Assembly (NCBI RefSeq): GCF_003286085.1
Contig: NW_020825294.1
Location: forward strand, 12,112,501 to 12,176,500
Direction of reading: 5' to 3'
Source of the DNA: Drosophila persimilis
Taxonomy: Eukaryota; Arthropoda; Insecta; Diptera; Drosophilidae
Length of the DNA: 64,000 nucleotides
In this document: piece after piece, positions 36,233 through 48,013 of the stretch
How positions within the stretch are numbered: the first letter of the stretch is position 1
Layout of the letters: each line of letters begins with the position of its first letter
The notes under the pieces: generated by a model
The model's database searches: none
What the model saw: only the letters and a program-made list of their open reading frames with translations
What the model was told of the DNA's origin: nothing
Translations under genes and position numbers: made by a program

Positions 36233-36798
36233 AGTCCCACACTTTCTACTCGTACAAATTTACTTTCGCAACTCAGTCGTGGTTCATTTAAATTCCCGGC
36301 ACAATATCCAACCTTCGCAAACTTTTTCAGACGTTCTGCGCCGGCGCAGCTCTCGATACCAACTAACCAACGGAGGCCGACGACAGAGGCCATGGCCAGA
36401 AGCCCAGTCGACTATTGGCTGAGCACCCAGTAGCCAATTTTTAATTATAATCAAGTGGAGCACGGAGCGGGTATGACACTGTGCCAGTGTTCCCTGTGCT
36501 CAGCTTTTGGCTGACTGAGGCGAGATGTGTACGAGGAATAAACTAACTTAGCTTGAGTGTTTTCGACCAACGAAGCCAATCCATCCTTGTATTAGATACG
36601 CTTGTACTAGAATGAGAATTAGATTTTACGCAAAAAGCATACCTACCAATTCGACGTGTACTCTCTGTGTTACGAGGGTATACAAACATTTGAATGTAGA
36701 AGCTCATAAAAACTCGTTCGTATAAATAATTTAAAACTGGTAAGGCAATTATAAACTTTATTGAGCAATGAACTGTGAGAGAACAGAAGGTATTTTAA
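36233..36798. other. 566-base spacer between Ance-2 and Ance, unit 4
   Basis: As in units 1 and 3: Ance 3' end with a minus-strand AATAAAG (complement near 36754-36760) followed by the presumed Ance-2 promoter. An open frame on the plus strand at 36063-36422 recurs in each unit only because the DNA is duplicated. Confidence 0.5.
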
Positions 36799-39046
36799 TT
36801 AAGAGGCCACACACTCTGAAGTAAAGGGGGAGAAAAGTAATGGATTATTCGAGAGTTCAATAGTGGATCGGGAGTATATAACTTACTATCTGAAGCGGTC
36901 CAGCCGATGTGAACACTGTTCTTGATGTTCTCCGCCTCCAGCCAGACGCGAAGGGGTTCGAAGTATTCGGCAATGGCCTTGCCACTCATGATGCGCTCCC
37001 CGTTGAAGGCCTCCAGTGCATCGGGCCAGGGCTTGGAGGCACCCATAGAGAGCATGTTACTGTGGAGTGGACAAAAGGATCCCCATGGATTAGAAAACAA
37101 TGTAACTTATTTGAGAGCAATCCTTACTGGAAGGCTTCGCCTGCTGCTGCACTGCCGTAGATATCACAGTTGTCAAGGGGCAGCTCCGCATTGTTGGTAT
37201 CGTATTGACCAGCCTTAATGCAGGCGGACTTGTAGAACTGGAACTGGATGATGAAGGAGACCAGGTACCTGCGAAAAACCACCAAATCACGTCACACATG
37301 AAGCTCATCATCATCGAGAAATGACCCAACAAACCTCAGATACTCGACATCCGCTGAGACATGATATTTGGCGGGGGGGTCGAAGTCTTTCTCGCTACGC
37401 ACAACCGGAGGCTCGATGCCGGAGTACTGCTCACGCAGCTTCCAGAACTCACAGTTCCAATTTGCCTTCTCGACCTCCCCGCGGAACAGCGCCCATCGGT
37501 ACTTGTCCATGGTGAAAGCAAACGGAAGGAACACGATCTTGTCCAGAGCCGTGAGGAAGAGCTGGTTGATCCGGGCCTCGTCATCGCGAACATAGTTCGA
37601 CAGCAGGCCGATCTTCTCCAGATGCTTGGGCGTGGACACGGACAGGGAGAGCACATCCCCAACGGCTTCATGGAAGCCAGGATTAGCCCCGGTCCGATAG
37701 ACAAAGGGTAGGTGCTGATACTGAAGGAAATACTGAATATGTCCCAGCTCGTGGTGGACTGTGAAAAGTTGATCCTGGGTGACGCGGGTGCACTGCTTGA
37801 TGCGGACATCGTCCTGAAGGTAAAAGTCCCAGGCGCTGGCATGGCATATCAAGTCGCGACCATCCGTAGGCTTCTCGATGATAGACTTGTCCCAGAAATC
37901 CCTATTGTAGATCAAATAGATTTGGATCCAGGTTCAACATAGAATTATAGCAATCTTCAATCTTACTTCGGCAATTTGGTGAGGTTCATCGAGGTGAAAA
38001 AGTCATCGCCCATTTGGAACATCTTGAGGGGGGTATATCCTTGTTTCTCCATTTCTTCGGTAACATCCACCAGTGGCTTCTCGGGGAAGGGAGAAACAAT
38101 GTCCGCGATCTCAGACCATTGCTGCGCCCACATGTTGCCAAGAAGATGCATGGGAATGGGTCCGTTCTCAGAGACCACCTCGTTGCCGTAATACTTCCTC
38201 AGGCGGTAGCGCACATAGCCATGGATCTGTTCGTAGAGCGGGCGGATTTCGGCGAAGATGTTATCCAACTGCTGTTCGAAGGTGTCGTCCTCGTACTCAT
38301 CCAGCCAGAGCTCAGCGCCAGAGGTGAAATCTGACAGAAGGGAGAAGTGTGAAAATGATTTCAGAGAAGTCTCCAGCCAGTCGCAACATACTGTTCAGTT
38401 TGGCAGCCTTGGTGTTCAGCTCCACATAGCGCTCGAAATTGGAGCGCACGGCCGTGCCTGCCTTGTCGTAGAACTCGCGCCAGTAGTACTTGAGCTCCTC
38501 GTGGTCCCGGCTCTTGCTGATGATCTCTTCTATCTCTGGCTCCAGGGCCAGATCACATTTCGACTTGTCCTTGTAGTCGCAGACCTTCACTTTGGCAAAG
38601 TTCGATTCCATGGCGGATATGGTTTCCAAGAAATCGGTATACTCCGCCTCGGGCAGGGCGGCATATCCGAGCTTAGACAGAGCCTTGAATTGTCTCTTGA
38701 TATCCTCCGACTGGTAACTGCGCCACTGGAATTTCTGTATATCGCTTGACACCTCCTTCATGAATTTTGCCAACTCAGCAGAGATCTCGTTCTTTTTCTT
38801 TTCGTTCTCATCGTTGATGTTCGAAGCATACGCCCAGGAAGCCTCTGTCTCCACGTTGGTGCGCTTGGCCAGCTCCTTGTTCAGATTCTCCAAATACTCT
38901 TTGGCTTGAATCTCCTCCTTCACCAGGGCTTGCGCGAGCTAGTCAGAGAATGTTTACCACAATTTAGATATGGAACCTATTTGTCAAGATGTGGTTTTCA
39001 GACTCACCGCCAACGTAGCCAGCAGGGCTACGAGAAACACTCTCAT
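36799..39046 (-). CDS. Ance: Angiotensin-converting enzyme Ance, unit 4 (complete, most conserved copy)
   Basis: Seven exons join in frame: 39046-39008, 38938-38392, 38330-37967, 37901-37335, 37268-37128, 37059-36887 and 36815-36799, totalling 1848 bases (615 aa). The signal peptide is MRVFLVALLATLALAQA. The enzyme is a secreted single-domain zinc dipeptidyl carboxypeptidase, related to mammalian ACE but without a membrane anchor. HHELGH (366-371) supplies two His ligands and the catalytic Glu368, and Glu395 in GFHEAVGD is the third ligand. By eye this copy is nearest to D. melanogaster Ance (RTGANPGFHEAVGDV, TRVTQDQLFTVHHELGHIQYF), so it is likely to keep the ancestral function and position next to Smg5. 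It shares the recent 4.4-kb duplication from exon 3 downstream. Confidence 0.95.
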
Positions 39047-40410
39047 ATTGTTCTCCAAAGCGCTCGCCTACAGAAATTAAGTCAACATTTTTTAGTTTAG
39101 ATTATAATCGATTCCATTTTGATGGGATGTTGTGCCATTCAGAGAGTGTCTGAGAGGCACTGTCTTTCCTCGTAATTAATTAAAGTGTCTCTGGGGTCAT
39201 CTCGCTCTCTATATTCTCTCTATAATATTTACTGAGTGGATTTTGCAGCAACAACAGATTCGCAATGGCACTTGAAATATCACCGCGATAGCAAATCGTC
39301 ATTTATAGGCTGTTGATTAGTTTCACTTGTACTCGTACTCGAACTTACAAAATCAATTTACGCCCGACAAACGAAAAAAAAAGATTGTGCAATTATGGAA
39401 GCAATTTGCGGTGAAGTTCTAAAATAAACCTGTCAAACTCTGATTTATTCCAATTAGTTGTGCTTCACAGCCATATCATTAGCTACTCGGTGAGCAATTT
39501 TCCGCTCTAAAGTAGAGTAACCTATAGAAGTAGAAACTACCAATCCTGCAGGAAAAGCCAATAAACCGACACACAAGAACCGATAAAAAGATCGTAAATA
39601 TCCCAGATAAGGGGGCTTACTACCGCAAATGTGAGATATTCAAGAGAATTTATGACCGACCGTACCAATGACTTTTAGTAAATATTGTCCGAGCTGTGTA
39701 TTGGCTGATCCAGATAAGATTGGAGTTGGATTATAGTGGAAAGTGGAATTTATAGTAGATAACCGTATTGATATTGAAGCCGTCAAACGAAGCAATAACT
39801 TGAACAAGTAATTACATCACGATCACTAAATTGATTATAACCAACAATTGCGATCGTAATTCAATTAACGTCAATTGTTTTGCTCGCTAATTGCAAGGCG
39901 AATGCTCAATCAAAAAGAGAAACTTACGTTCTGAGCGTGTGTGATGTGCCAAACGAGTTCCGCCGAACAGAAAGAACTTCACCGGCCCGCAAACGAACTG
40001 AAAATGAAAATGTTTGGATGACATTGCGTGGGTTTTATAGCCACGAGCGGCAATCTGAATCGGCCGACCGAACCATTATAAGCCTGAGCCAGCCGATCGC
40101 AGCGCATCGCGACGCGGAACGAACGACGTGACCGGAGCTAATCAACCGACTGGCCGTCTCGGAGAGAAACATAAAGATAGATAGATATATGCGAGCATTA
40201 CTTATTCTAAATGGGAGCGCAGCGCACCCAAGCCCGAGGCTCTGGGGAGATACGGAGCTCAGCCCCAGTCTCAGCCGCCCCGGGGCTCATTAATATGCCT
40301 GGCACATTTCTTCGCTGGCTCCCTAATTAGCAAATACCGAAGGAGGATTAAAGCAGAGAGATGCAAACACAAGGTGATAATTTTTAAATTTAACAGAATA
40401 TAAAAAAAAT
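39047..40410. promoter_or_regulatory. 5' flank of Ance, unit 4
   Basis: Similar to the unit 1 flank along most of its length, with blocks at 39285 (ATCACCGCGATAG), 39326 (ACTTGTACTCGTACTCG), 39400 (GAAGCAATTTGCGGTGAAG), 39550-39690, and 40290-40400 (TGCCTGGCACATTTCTTCGCTGGC). The latter two show that the unit duplicated toward the left carried over 1.3 kb of upstream DNA. Transcription start not determined. Confidence 0.5.
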
Positions 40411-42509
40411 AACTCTAAATCATTTTTGGCTCTTTGGCGTGGAGATAGGGATAACTACCTGGGCGTGGTAAATGTACTTTCCATATTTCACTTATCTGTT
40501 GACGCAGGGGATTACTTCGTGCAACATGTCACAGCGGGGTTTGACTGCAGCGCTTGCTCCAGGTAATGCATTCGACAGTGATGTATGCTTGCCATGCAAT
40601 TTAGAAGACAACTTTGTTTTATAGTGCCTTCAGAAGGGTCGATAAACCGTAAGGCTCGAGCACACTACATACAAATAGCTGAAAGAGGAGCTGAAAGCGG
40701 ACCTGGGCTAAAGAAGCATTCAACACTCTGCGCACACTGTCGCCTGAGTTAAAAGCTGCCCACATCTTCCAGATCATTTTTCGGAATCGGGTGGATCGGA
40801 CATACATATATGTACATTCATATATCATAAAGCTGCCTCGATCGATGTGTCAATAATGTTGATGTTGCCGGGTTTCCCAGCCTAAATCATAGTCGCGCAG
40901 TCCAACGTAAATCTCTTTAATTATTCGCTATTTGCACTGCCCCCTGTAGATGAACCGCACTGTTAACCGCATATGTATGCTTACGCACGGCAGCGGCCGT
41001 TCTTTCTATCTAGCCTTCTTCGTTTCGTTTCCGCAGCTATTGCCTATAGCATCCAACCATCCTATAGTTGTTCTCTCGCGCTCTGTCTCTTTATCTATTG
41101 CTCGTGCTCGGCTTAGCAGCAGCCATGAGATACTCTGCTCTGACGCTCTCCTTCTATCATCCACTCTGGCTGTCTTCTTAGATTTTCGGTCAGCCCTTGC
41201 AATAAGTCTCGCGCCGATCTTTATACAAAAAAACTAACAGATACAACCAACATATGTACATACATACTTTCGCTTTAGCTTACCAAAAAATATTTTTTCA
41301 AAAAATGTTGGTTATGTACTCATTTTTGTAATTACATACGATTATGTATGTACATGTTTGTGCTTAACTCACAAAGATGTGGTTCAAATTGGACCACGAT
41401 ATTACATATACTATATATAAAAACAAACAAGCTTGATCGATCAAACAAACCCGGATTATCTGATGTGAGCTATAGCCTATAGCTATGGTTATAGCTATAA
41501 CCCTCAGCTTAGATAATACTAGTGTCCACACTTGCAAACAATACAATACCACTACTGCCGCTCCACTACAATAACCCGTGCTCAGTCAGTATACATACAT
41601 ATGTACATATATCTACAAAATATAGGAGAAAAGAAGGCAGTGTGAGCCAGAAAAATATATTGTGCTCGATTTTTTAATTTATTTTGCTGGCGTTGAGTGG
41701 GCGGTGCTGGGACTGTATTCGAACCTCCTTCTTCAAAATCGGGGCGGTGTTGCCAATTTAGTTATTTTCCGGCTATTTCTGGCGTTTTCCACATGTCAAA
41801 TGGGTATATATGTATATATATTTAAATCTAGCGGCTGACATTCAACTATGAACTTAATATATCACTCGGAGCATTCTCAACCACGCACTCCTTCTCTCTT
41901 TTTCCTTTCTATCCTCGGACTTACCCTCACTGACTTGAACGTCGAAACCGGATCACTAAAAATTTTCGAGCAACTGAAATATATAATTTTGTTCCCCACA
42001 CACGTCTGTCACTTAAAACGGCCGACAATCAACAATTGATCACTCTGTCTATGGACCCTTTCACTTAAGAGTAACCGCAAGGTCCGACAAGCTATAGTAA
42101 TTTTTCCTTTGTGCTGAAATAGTTATTTTTGTTCTTCAATTAACAAAAACTAACATTTGAAAATCGCGCCCATAAACCTACAATATGCCATCGTCAAGTA
42201 ATAAATGCGTTTATCAACACTACCTATGCATGACGCCATAAACACGTTCAAGCAAGAATCTGCACGTTTTCGCCTGAAACGTATTCCACCACACCTCAAT
42301 GCCGAGTATAGGTTAAAAACACGCAGACCCAATAAATATGTATAATTGTTGGTGTACTCGATCACACTGCATGTTTTATATGTTTTGGGCTCACCTAAAC
42401 TTTAAGCGAAGAAGAATAAAAATAGTGTTTTAGAGCATCATGCATCATGCAACATCTGTCTGAACGTTAACTTTCTGTCATAAGAAGTATCGTTTGGCGT
42501 TTCTCTCTT
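40411..42509. other. Intergenic DNA between Ance and Smg5
   Basis: No gene supported. A+T-rich with TACATATGTACATA-type runs (41250-41290, 41590-41620, 41805-41825) and a GCTATAGCTATA palindromic run (41468-41505). Open frames here are under 100 codons and resemble nothing. Confidence 0.6.
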
Positions 42510-43395
42510 TTTTTGGGACTAGCTCTCTTTTCGCTAAAACCTCTTTTTACGCAAAATGCAATAAAAGCAAGTATTAAGATTACACCACTTAAATAGAAAA
42601 ATTATTCATAAATCGTATAAAATTATGTGGGCATGGCTAGAATCTGTAATACCGGTTCACAACAATGAGTCCCATTCCATGCACACATACCCTGGGGTAA
42701 ATGGATGTTATAGAATTGTGAATATTTTTGTCATCCCAGGCAAAAACAATTTATTTTCAATATATTTTAATATTATTCAATATTATTTAATGTTATTTTC
42801 CATAGTTCAACTAAATTTCAAAGCTTATTGTCTTCTTGCAGAGGCCAAGAATAGGTATCAGGATCGAGTTATGTATACAAAACACTCATCATATACATGA
42901 ATATGTCTAAAAAATATCAATTTGAGAAAAGGTCTTTATTAGTTACGTTTTATCTTCATATCAATATTTATACTTTCATATAAAATTAACAAAATAGAGT
43001 ATACCAAGGCCTATACTACGGCTTACACGCAATATAGCGACTCTTTTTTTGTTGAACTTTTTCGTTTAAACCTTTTTTATACAATAAATACAATAAAGGC
43101 AAGGATTACAAATTATCCAATCTTGTAGAAAATTGATTCATCAATGGGATAAGACTATGTGGGCATTGCTGAGAAATTTAGTTAGTCAGCATTATTCAAT
43201 GGAATATCAAAATTGAGCAATTTCCTTTTTCGTTTGTCTTGATTGACCTATTTCGCTACTTGTTTTTTGTTTGACTTATTTCGCTAAAACCTCTTTTTAC
43301 GTAAAATGCAATAAAAGCAAGTATTAAGAATACACCAGTTAAATAGAAAAATTTTACGTGAATCGTATAAAATTATGTGGGCATGGCTAGATGTG
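42510..43395. repeat. Three imperfect copies of a ~130-base repeat upstream of Smg5
   Basis: Units at about 42510-42640, 43045-43180 and 43255-43395 share TTCGCTAAAACCTCTTTTTACG, AATGCAATAAAAGCAAGTATTAAGA, TTAAATAGAAAAATT and TATGTGGGCATGGCTAGA. The first and third are about 90% alike by eye; the middle one is more diverged (CGTTTAAACC, ACAATAAAGGCAAGGATTA, TATGTGGGCATTGCTGAG). They are in direct orientation with irregular spacing. I do not recognise the family; it could be a local duplication or a small mobile element. Confidence 0.7.
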
Positions 43396-43454
43396 CTATA
43401 TAGCTAGCAATATTTGGCGGAAGATCAAAAACGAAGAATATGTAAAATATAATT

Positions 43455-43545
43455 TGAATTCGTCAGTATATTTACGGTATATTTTTTAAATTAGACGGTA
43501 TATTTCGGTATATTTCTGAGGGTCGGACGGTATCTTTCTGGTGGC
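43455..43545 (+). promoter_or_regulatory. GGTATATTT array, possible Smg5 promoter-proximal element
   Basis: Contains TATATTTACGGTATATTTTT, GACGGTATATTTCGGTATATTT and GAGGGTCGGACGGTATCTTTC, an array of CGGTATATTT words ending in a GGGTCGGAC segment that resembles the core-promoter motif YGGTCACACTR in broad outline. Arrays of this kind occur near the starts of housekeeping genes in flies. It lies about 550 bases upstream of the Smg5 start codon. Its role is inferred. Confidence 0.35.
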
Positions 43546-44092
43546 CAAACAAAGAAACGCAAAACGTGAATTTTGCAGAAACGCGCCTCATAAAACAATC
43601 TAAAACTGATAAAAGGTAATGCATATCATGCAGGTAAACAGCTTATCGACTACCTGAGTGGATGGCAGATGGGTGGTGCATGGATTATTTCGCCACATTG
43701 AAAATACCAGTGCAGCAGCAGCTGCAGAAGCACGCGAGTGGCAGCGCAAGAAAAGCAGGCAACACCGTGTTTAATTGATTATTCAATGAAACACCATCAA
43801 CGAAGCTGCGCGTGTATGTGTGTGCGTCATCAGTTGAAGCTAAAAACAACAACAAAGCCGTACAACGTAAACGTGAAAAGAAATTTCATTTGAACAACAA
43901 TTCGTCAGCAAAAAAGAATACGGTGGAATTTCGAGAAACAGCTGGAAGACCAAACCACACCACCTACATTTGTACGCTCATGCGAGTATAGTAGTGTTGT
44001 AGAGAAATTTTATGTATTTTATGGTCACGTCACATGTGCGCAGAACTCAAAATTTGCATTCCTTTTCTACCCCAGATCTTCGTTCGTCCGAT

Positions 44093-47000
44093 ATGGAGGC
44101 GACACTTAGCTCGGGCGGCTCGAATGCCTCCAGCGAGTGCGCCATGGAGGCGGGAAACACTAGAAGCCGCTGCCTGGAGCCCGCGTTCAACAGCAACGGG
44201 CACTGCGGAAACGGCAACGGCAACGGTGCTGCCCTGCTTAGCCAGGAGGTGAAGGATTTGTACAGGTAATCCAGATTTGTACGAGTGCCAGAAAATGAGC
44301 CGAAAGTAATGTGATTGCCTTGGACAGATCCCTGTACACTGCCTCGAAGCAGCTGGATGAAGCCAAGAAAAATGTGCAAAGCGTGGAGCAACTGTTCCAG
44401 CACGAGATCGAAGAGAAGCGCTCACTGCTGGTGCAACTGTGCAAGGAAATCATCTTTAAGGATTATCAATCGGTGGGAAAGAAGATCCGGGAGGTAATGT
44501 GGCGACGCGGCTATTACGAATTTATAGCTTTCGTCAAGAAGAACTGGCACAAGCAAGGCGTGGACGCAGCCACCGCGCAGGAGAATATGCAGAAGCTGGA
44601 GCGCTTTCTCTGCGCGGGGATCTTCAACTACAAACGACTGTCCTCCAAGATGGAGGAGATCTATGACTTGGATCTCAAGTATCTCATCGACTTCTCCATC
44701 ATAAGCGATGGCTACATCAGCGACATGATAGGGGAGCCCAAGGAGCCGTCGAACTCCTGCACACAAGCCGTGGACAAGAGCCTGGAAGCCGTGTCCTTTG
44801 CCCTGGACACCATACACTCATCGCTGCTGAGCCTGGGCGACCTTCATCGCTACTTTCTTGATTTCCGCATCGACAGCAAGCTGAGCATCAGCAAGGAACA
44901 GGTGGCCAAGTACTATTTGGAGGCCTTTAAGCTCAACCCGGCCATCGGCATGGCGCAGAACCAGCTGGGCACCCTGTACTACGGCCAGAACTACGATCTG
45001 GACTCCACTTACCATTATCTGTACTCGTTGGTCTGCATCATCCCCTTCGAGCTGAGCGAGAACAATCTCAACAAGCTCTTCGCCAAGCACACCGAGTACT
45101 TGGAGCAGATGGACCCAAACAAGCTCGACTTCAACATTGAAGACTTCTTCGCCCGATTCTATCTGATCGTGGACATCTTCTTCTTCGACAAAGAGGTTCC
45201 CGACTTCAATGCCCTCTGTCACTGTGTCCTGATTGACTTGCGTAAGATTCTCTGCTCGCAGCAGCTGCGAATGCCGGAGCCGAGCATTTACAAGATCATC
45301 TCGATCTTGTTTTTCTGCCTTTCCAAGCTCAAGATGATCAACTCGCCCAAGGTATACTCATTGCATGCCTTTCTGGTGGCCGCCTGCTCCGATCTGATGG
45401 ACGCCTGCATTGTCAGCATTGAGCAGACGATTCTGGCCCGCTCAGCAGACAACGAGCAGTTCCAGGCGGACTACGAGCAGCGATTCGAGGAGTTCGACAC
45501 TCTGATCCGCAAGTCCCGCAACGAGTACAAGAACTGGCTGACCGCCGTTGGTGAGTGCGAGCGCAAGGACAAGAAGCTGATTCCCCGACCCCACTCCCTC
45601 AAGGATTGCAGCTCCGATTCACGCGACAGTCAGCGCTCCGTGGACGATGTGAAGACTCAGGAGACAGGCGACGGCGAGAAGAACCCTGAGCCCATCTCCA
45701 CTCGCTCCAGCGACGAGGCCAAGGAGAGCGATCTGAAGACACCTCTCTCCTGCAAGAGCAAGCGGCGTGGCATGCGCCTGCGGCGCCGTCGTCGCAAGAT
45801 CGCCCAGTCTGACGATAGCTCCTGCTATGACAGTGAGAGCGACATGGACACGGACTTCTACAGCGACGAGGAGGACTACACGGACCTCAGCTCCAACTTC
45901 GATACTGACTTCAGCGACATAGATGCTGCCGACCCGGGGGAACCGTGCGCCGAGGATCCCTATGAGACAGGTGAGTTGTGACATCTGTCCATATGTCTGG
46001 TCTAGCCCAACTAATTCTGCACTCCCAGCAGCTTCTTACAGCAAAAAAGGGCGCAGGTCAGCAGGCGGAGTCTGCGGCAGCGATATCATAGCCAACGACT
46101 TGGACGACGAGGATGTGGTCATTGAGGAGGAGAAACTTGTATACCCCGAGCTAGAGCGCAGACCCAATTCCCAGGAAGCAGACTCCGAAGAGTTGTTGCA
46201 CAGCTTCGAAGTGCTGCAGCTGAACTTTAAGAGCGCCGAAGAGCAGGTGAAACACGTGGAAGTGGAGTGCCCTAAGCAGAGGAGGGATGTCCCGGAGGGA
46301 TGTCGGGAGCCAGAGCCAAAACCTGAACCTGAACATGAGCCGCCCGTAAGTCTCTCGGAGCCACCGAAGAAGCTCATATATCGCAACAAATACACCAAGA
46401 TCAATCCGAACATAATCATTGACTGTCTGCACAATGAGCCGACCATCAGAGCCCTGAAGATGCTCTTCGATTGGCTGCGCGTTAATCCTGAGATACTGAT
46501 CGGCTGCTACCACTCGAACCCCGAGTTTGTCCACAAGATCATGAAGCTGCTGAATTACTGCAATATCGATGTCTTTACGAGGAAGGTTTACTTTGAGCGA
46601 GAGCTCCTCACCACTTCCAATGTACGGGAGGCCCTTGTTGAGCTGTTCGATGTCCGGGCCAATGTTCCGCTGAGCGAGGACTTCACCTTCAAAAACTTTG
46701 ACATCTTCCAGAGCACCCAGATCACCTTGGACTGGGAGACGATTATCAGGGAGCGTGTCACGCCTCAAGAGGAGTCCATTCTGCGCATCTTTAAAATGGT
46801 CGACTTCGGCTTCTTCATTTGTAAGCAGAAGAAGTTCAACTACAGATTCTGCGTGAAGACGCGGCGCTTCACTGAGAACCAGAAGAAGAAACAGCGTGAG
46901 GAGAAGAAGGGTGGCGGCAATCGGCGACGAGAGCGTCGCACTGCTCCGAAGACCACACGGAAGCGGAACGAGGGACGGACGCGTCGCTACTCGGACCGCA

Positions 47001-48013
47001 AGAACGGCATTGTCCGCAAGAGCTACACGAGCAACGAGGAGAAGGACACCGTTGAGGAGTGCCGCAAGATGCCTCGCAAGGGCTACCTGCGGAATCGCAA
47101 TGCCGAGAAGGCAGCGGCGGTCATCACCAGTGCCACTGGCACATCAGTGGCCGGGGGCACCTCTGCCTCCACCACCACCAACAGTGTCATTGAGAAACTC
47201 AATGTTCAGTCCAGCTCCGGAGCGGATGAGGAGCGCTCCGAGGCGAAGTCCAAGAAGTGCGAGCTAATGGGCAAACTCTGGCTGCAAAACGAAGTGGAGA
47301 CACTTGAGGAGGAGCTGCGAGACAGTCCTCCCCATGTGGTGATGTCCCCATTCGTTGTGGTCGATTCCAAGGCGTTGACCGAATACAATGGCATTGTCAA
47401 GTCGTTGGTGAGGACGAAGAAGTGCATTGTCCTGATACCCAATGCAGGTGAGTGCACTCGAGAGTGGAGTGGAGTGGTCTAGAGTAGAGTAGAGGAGAGT
47501 GTTCGAAGCCATTAACTAATCTTGGGTGTTTCCCCCCATCCAGTACTCAACGAGCTGGATGATTTGAAGAAGCGCAGCGAGAATGTGCGACATGTCATCC
47601 GTTGGCTGGAGCAGGAATTCAAGCATGGAAACCGCCATCTGCGCGCCCAGCGCGACAACGAAAGCCAGCCGCTCTCTTTGCTGAAGATTTCGCGGAAGAT
47701 GGGTGAGTGCCATGATGGGCGAGATGTCTGAGTGGACAGGGGCTTTAATTGAGTTGTAATTCTTGCCACAGATCGCGATGCTTCGGTCTTCCTGCAGATC
47801 GCTCAGTTCTGCAACCATCTGGTGGCCAACCATGCCGATCCCCATGTCAGCGAGCTGCAAAAGAACGTGGTTACTTACTTGTCGGGAGATAATCTGCATG
47901 AGAAGAATCGCCAGCAGCAGAATTTCAGCTACACCGGTATACTCGATTCCATACCGGCGCGCTACGCACAGATTCAGAGCTTCTACTCCAAGTTCAAGGC
48001 CAACAAAAAATGA
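44093..48013 (+). CDS. Smg5: Smg5, nonsense-mediated mRNA decay factor (1211 aa)
   Basis: Five coding exons join in frame: 44093-44265, 44328-45970, 46029-47447, 47544-47702 and 47772-48013 (3636 bases). The start ATG at 44093 (MEATLSSGGSNASS) is the last in-frame Met before the first conserved block. A possible acceptor just upstream (TTTTCTACCCCAG) suggests an untranslated exon further left. Smg5 binds phosphorylated Upf1 and helps trigger decay of transcripts with premature stops. Exon 2 holds the 14-3-3-like/TPR helical region (SLYTASKQLDEAKKNVQSVE, YYLEAFKLNPAIGMAQNQLG, LYYGQNYDLDSTYHYLYSL, residues about 60-450), then a charged acidic/basic linker. The C terminus (from about residue 1045: VVVDSKALTEYNGIVKSLV ... 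TGILDSIPARYAQIQSFYSKF) is the PIN domain. SMG5 PIN domains are generally regarded as inactive nucleases. It stands divergently from the Ance cluster. Confidence 0.92.

Larger units (their letters stand above)
33777..38176. repeat. Tandem duplication, right copy (4.4 kb)
   Basis: Partner of 29364-33776, in direct orientation. The copies meet at 33777-33778, where a 2-base word (AC) is shared by both parents of the junction: Ance exon 3 reads GAGACCAC and the Ance-2 flank reads ACATTTCC. This fits joining at microhomology. The right copy continues without break into the rest of Ance exon 3. Confidence 0.9.

Noticed and set aside
44422..46768. Long minus-strand frames opposite Smg5
   Set aside because: They are complements of Smg5 exons with clear Smg5 protein similarity and correct splice sites on the plus strand.
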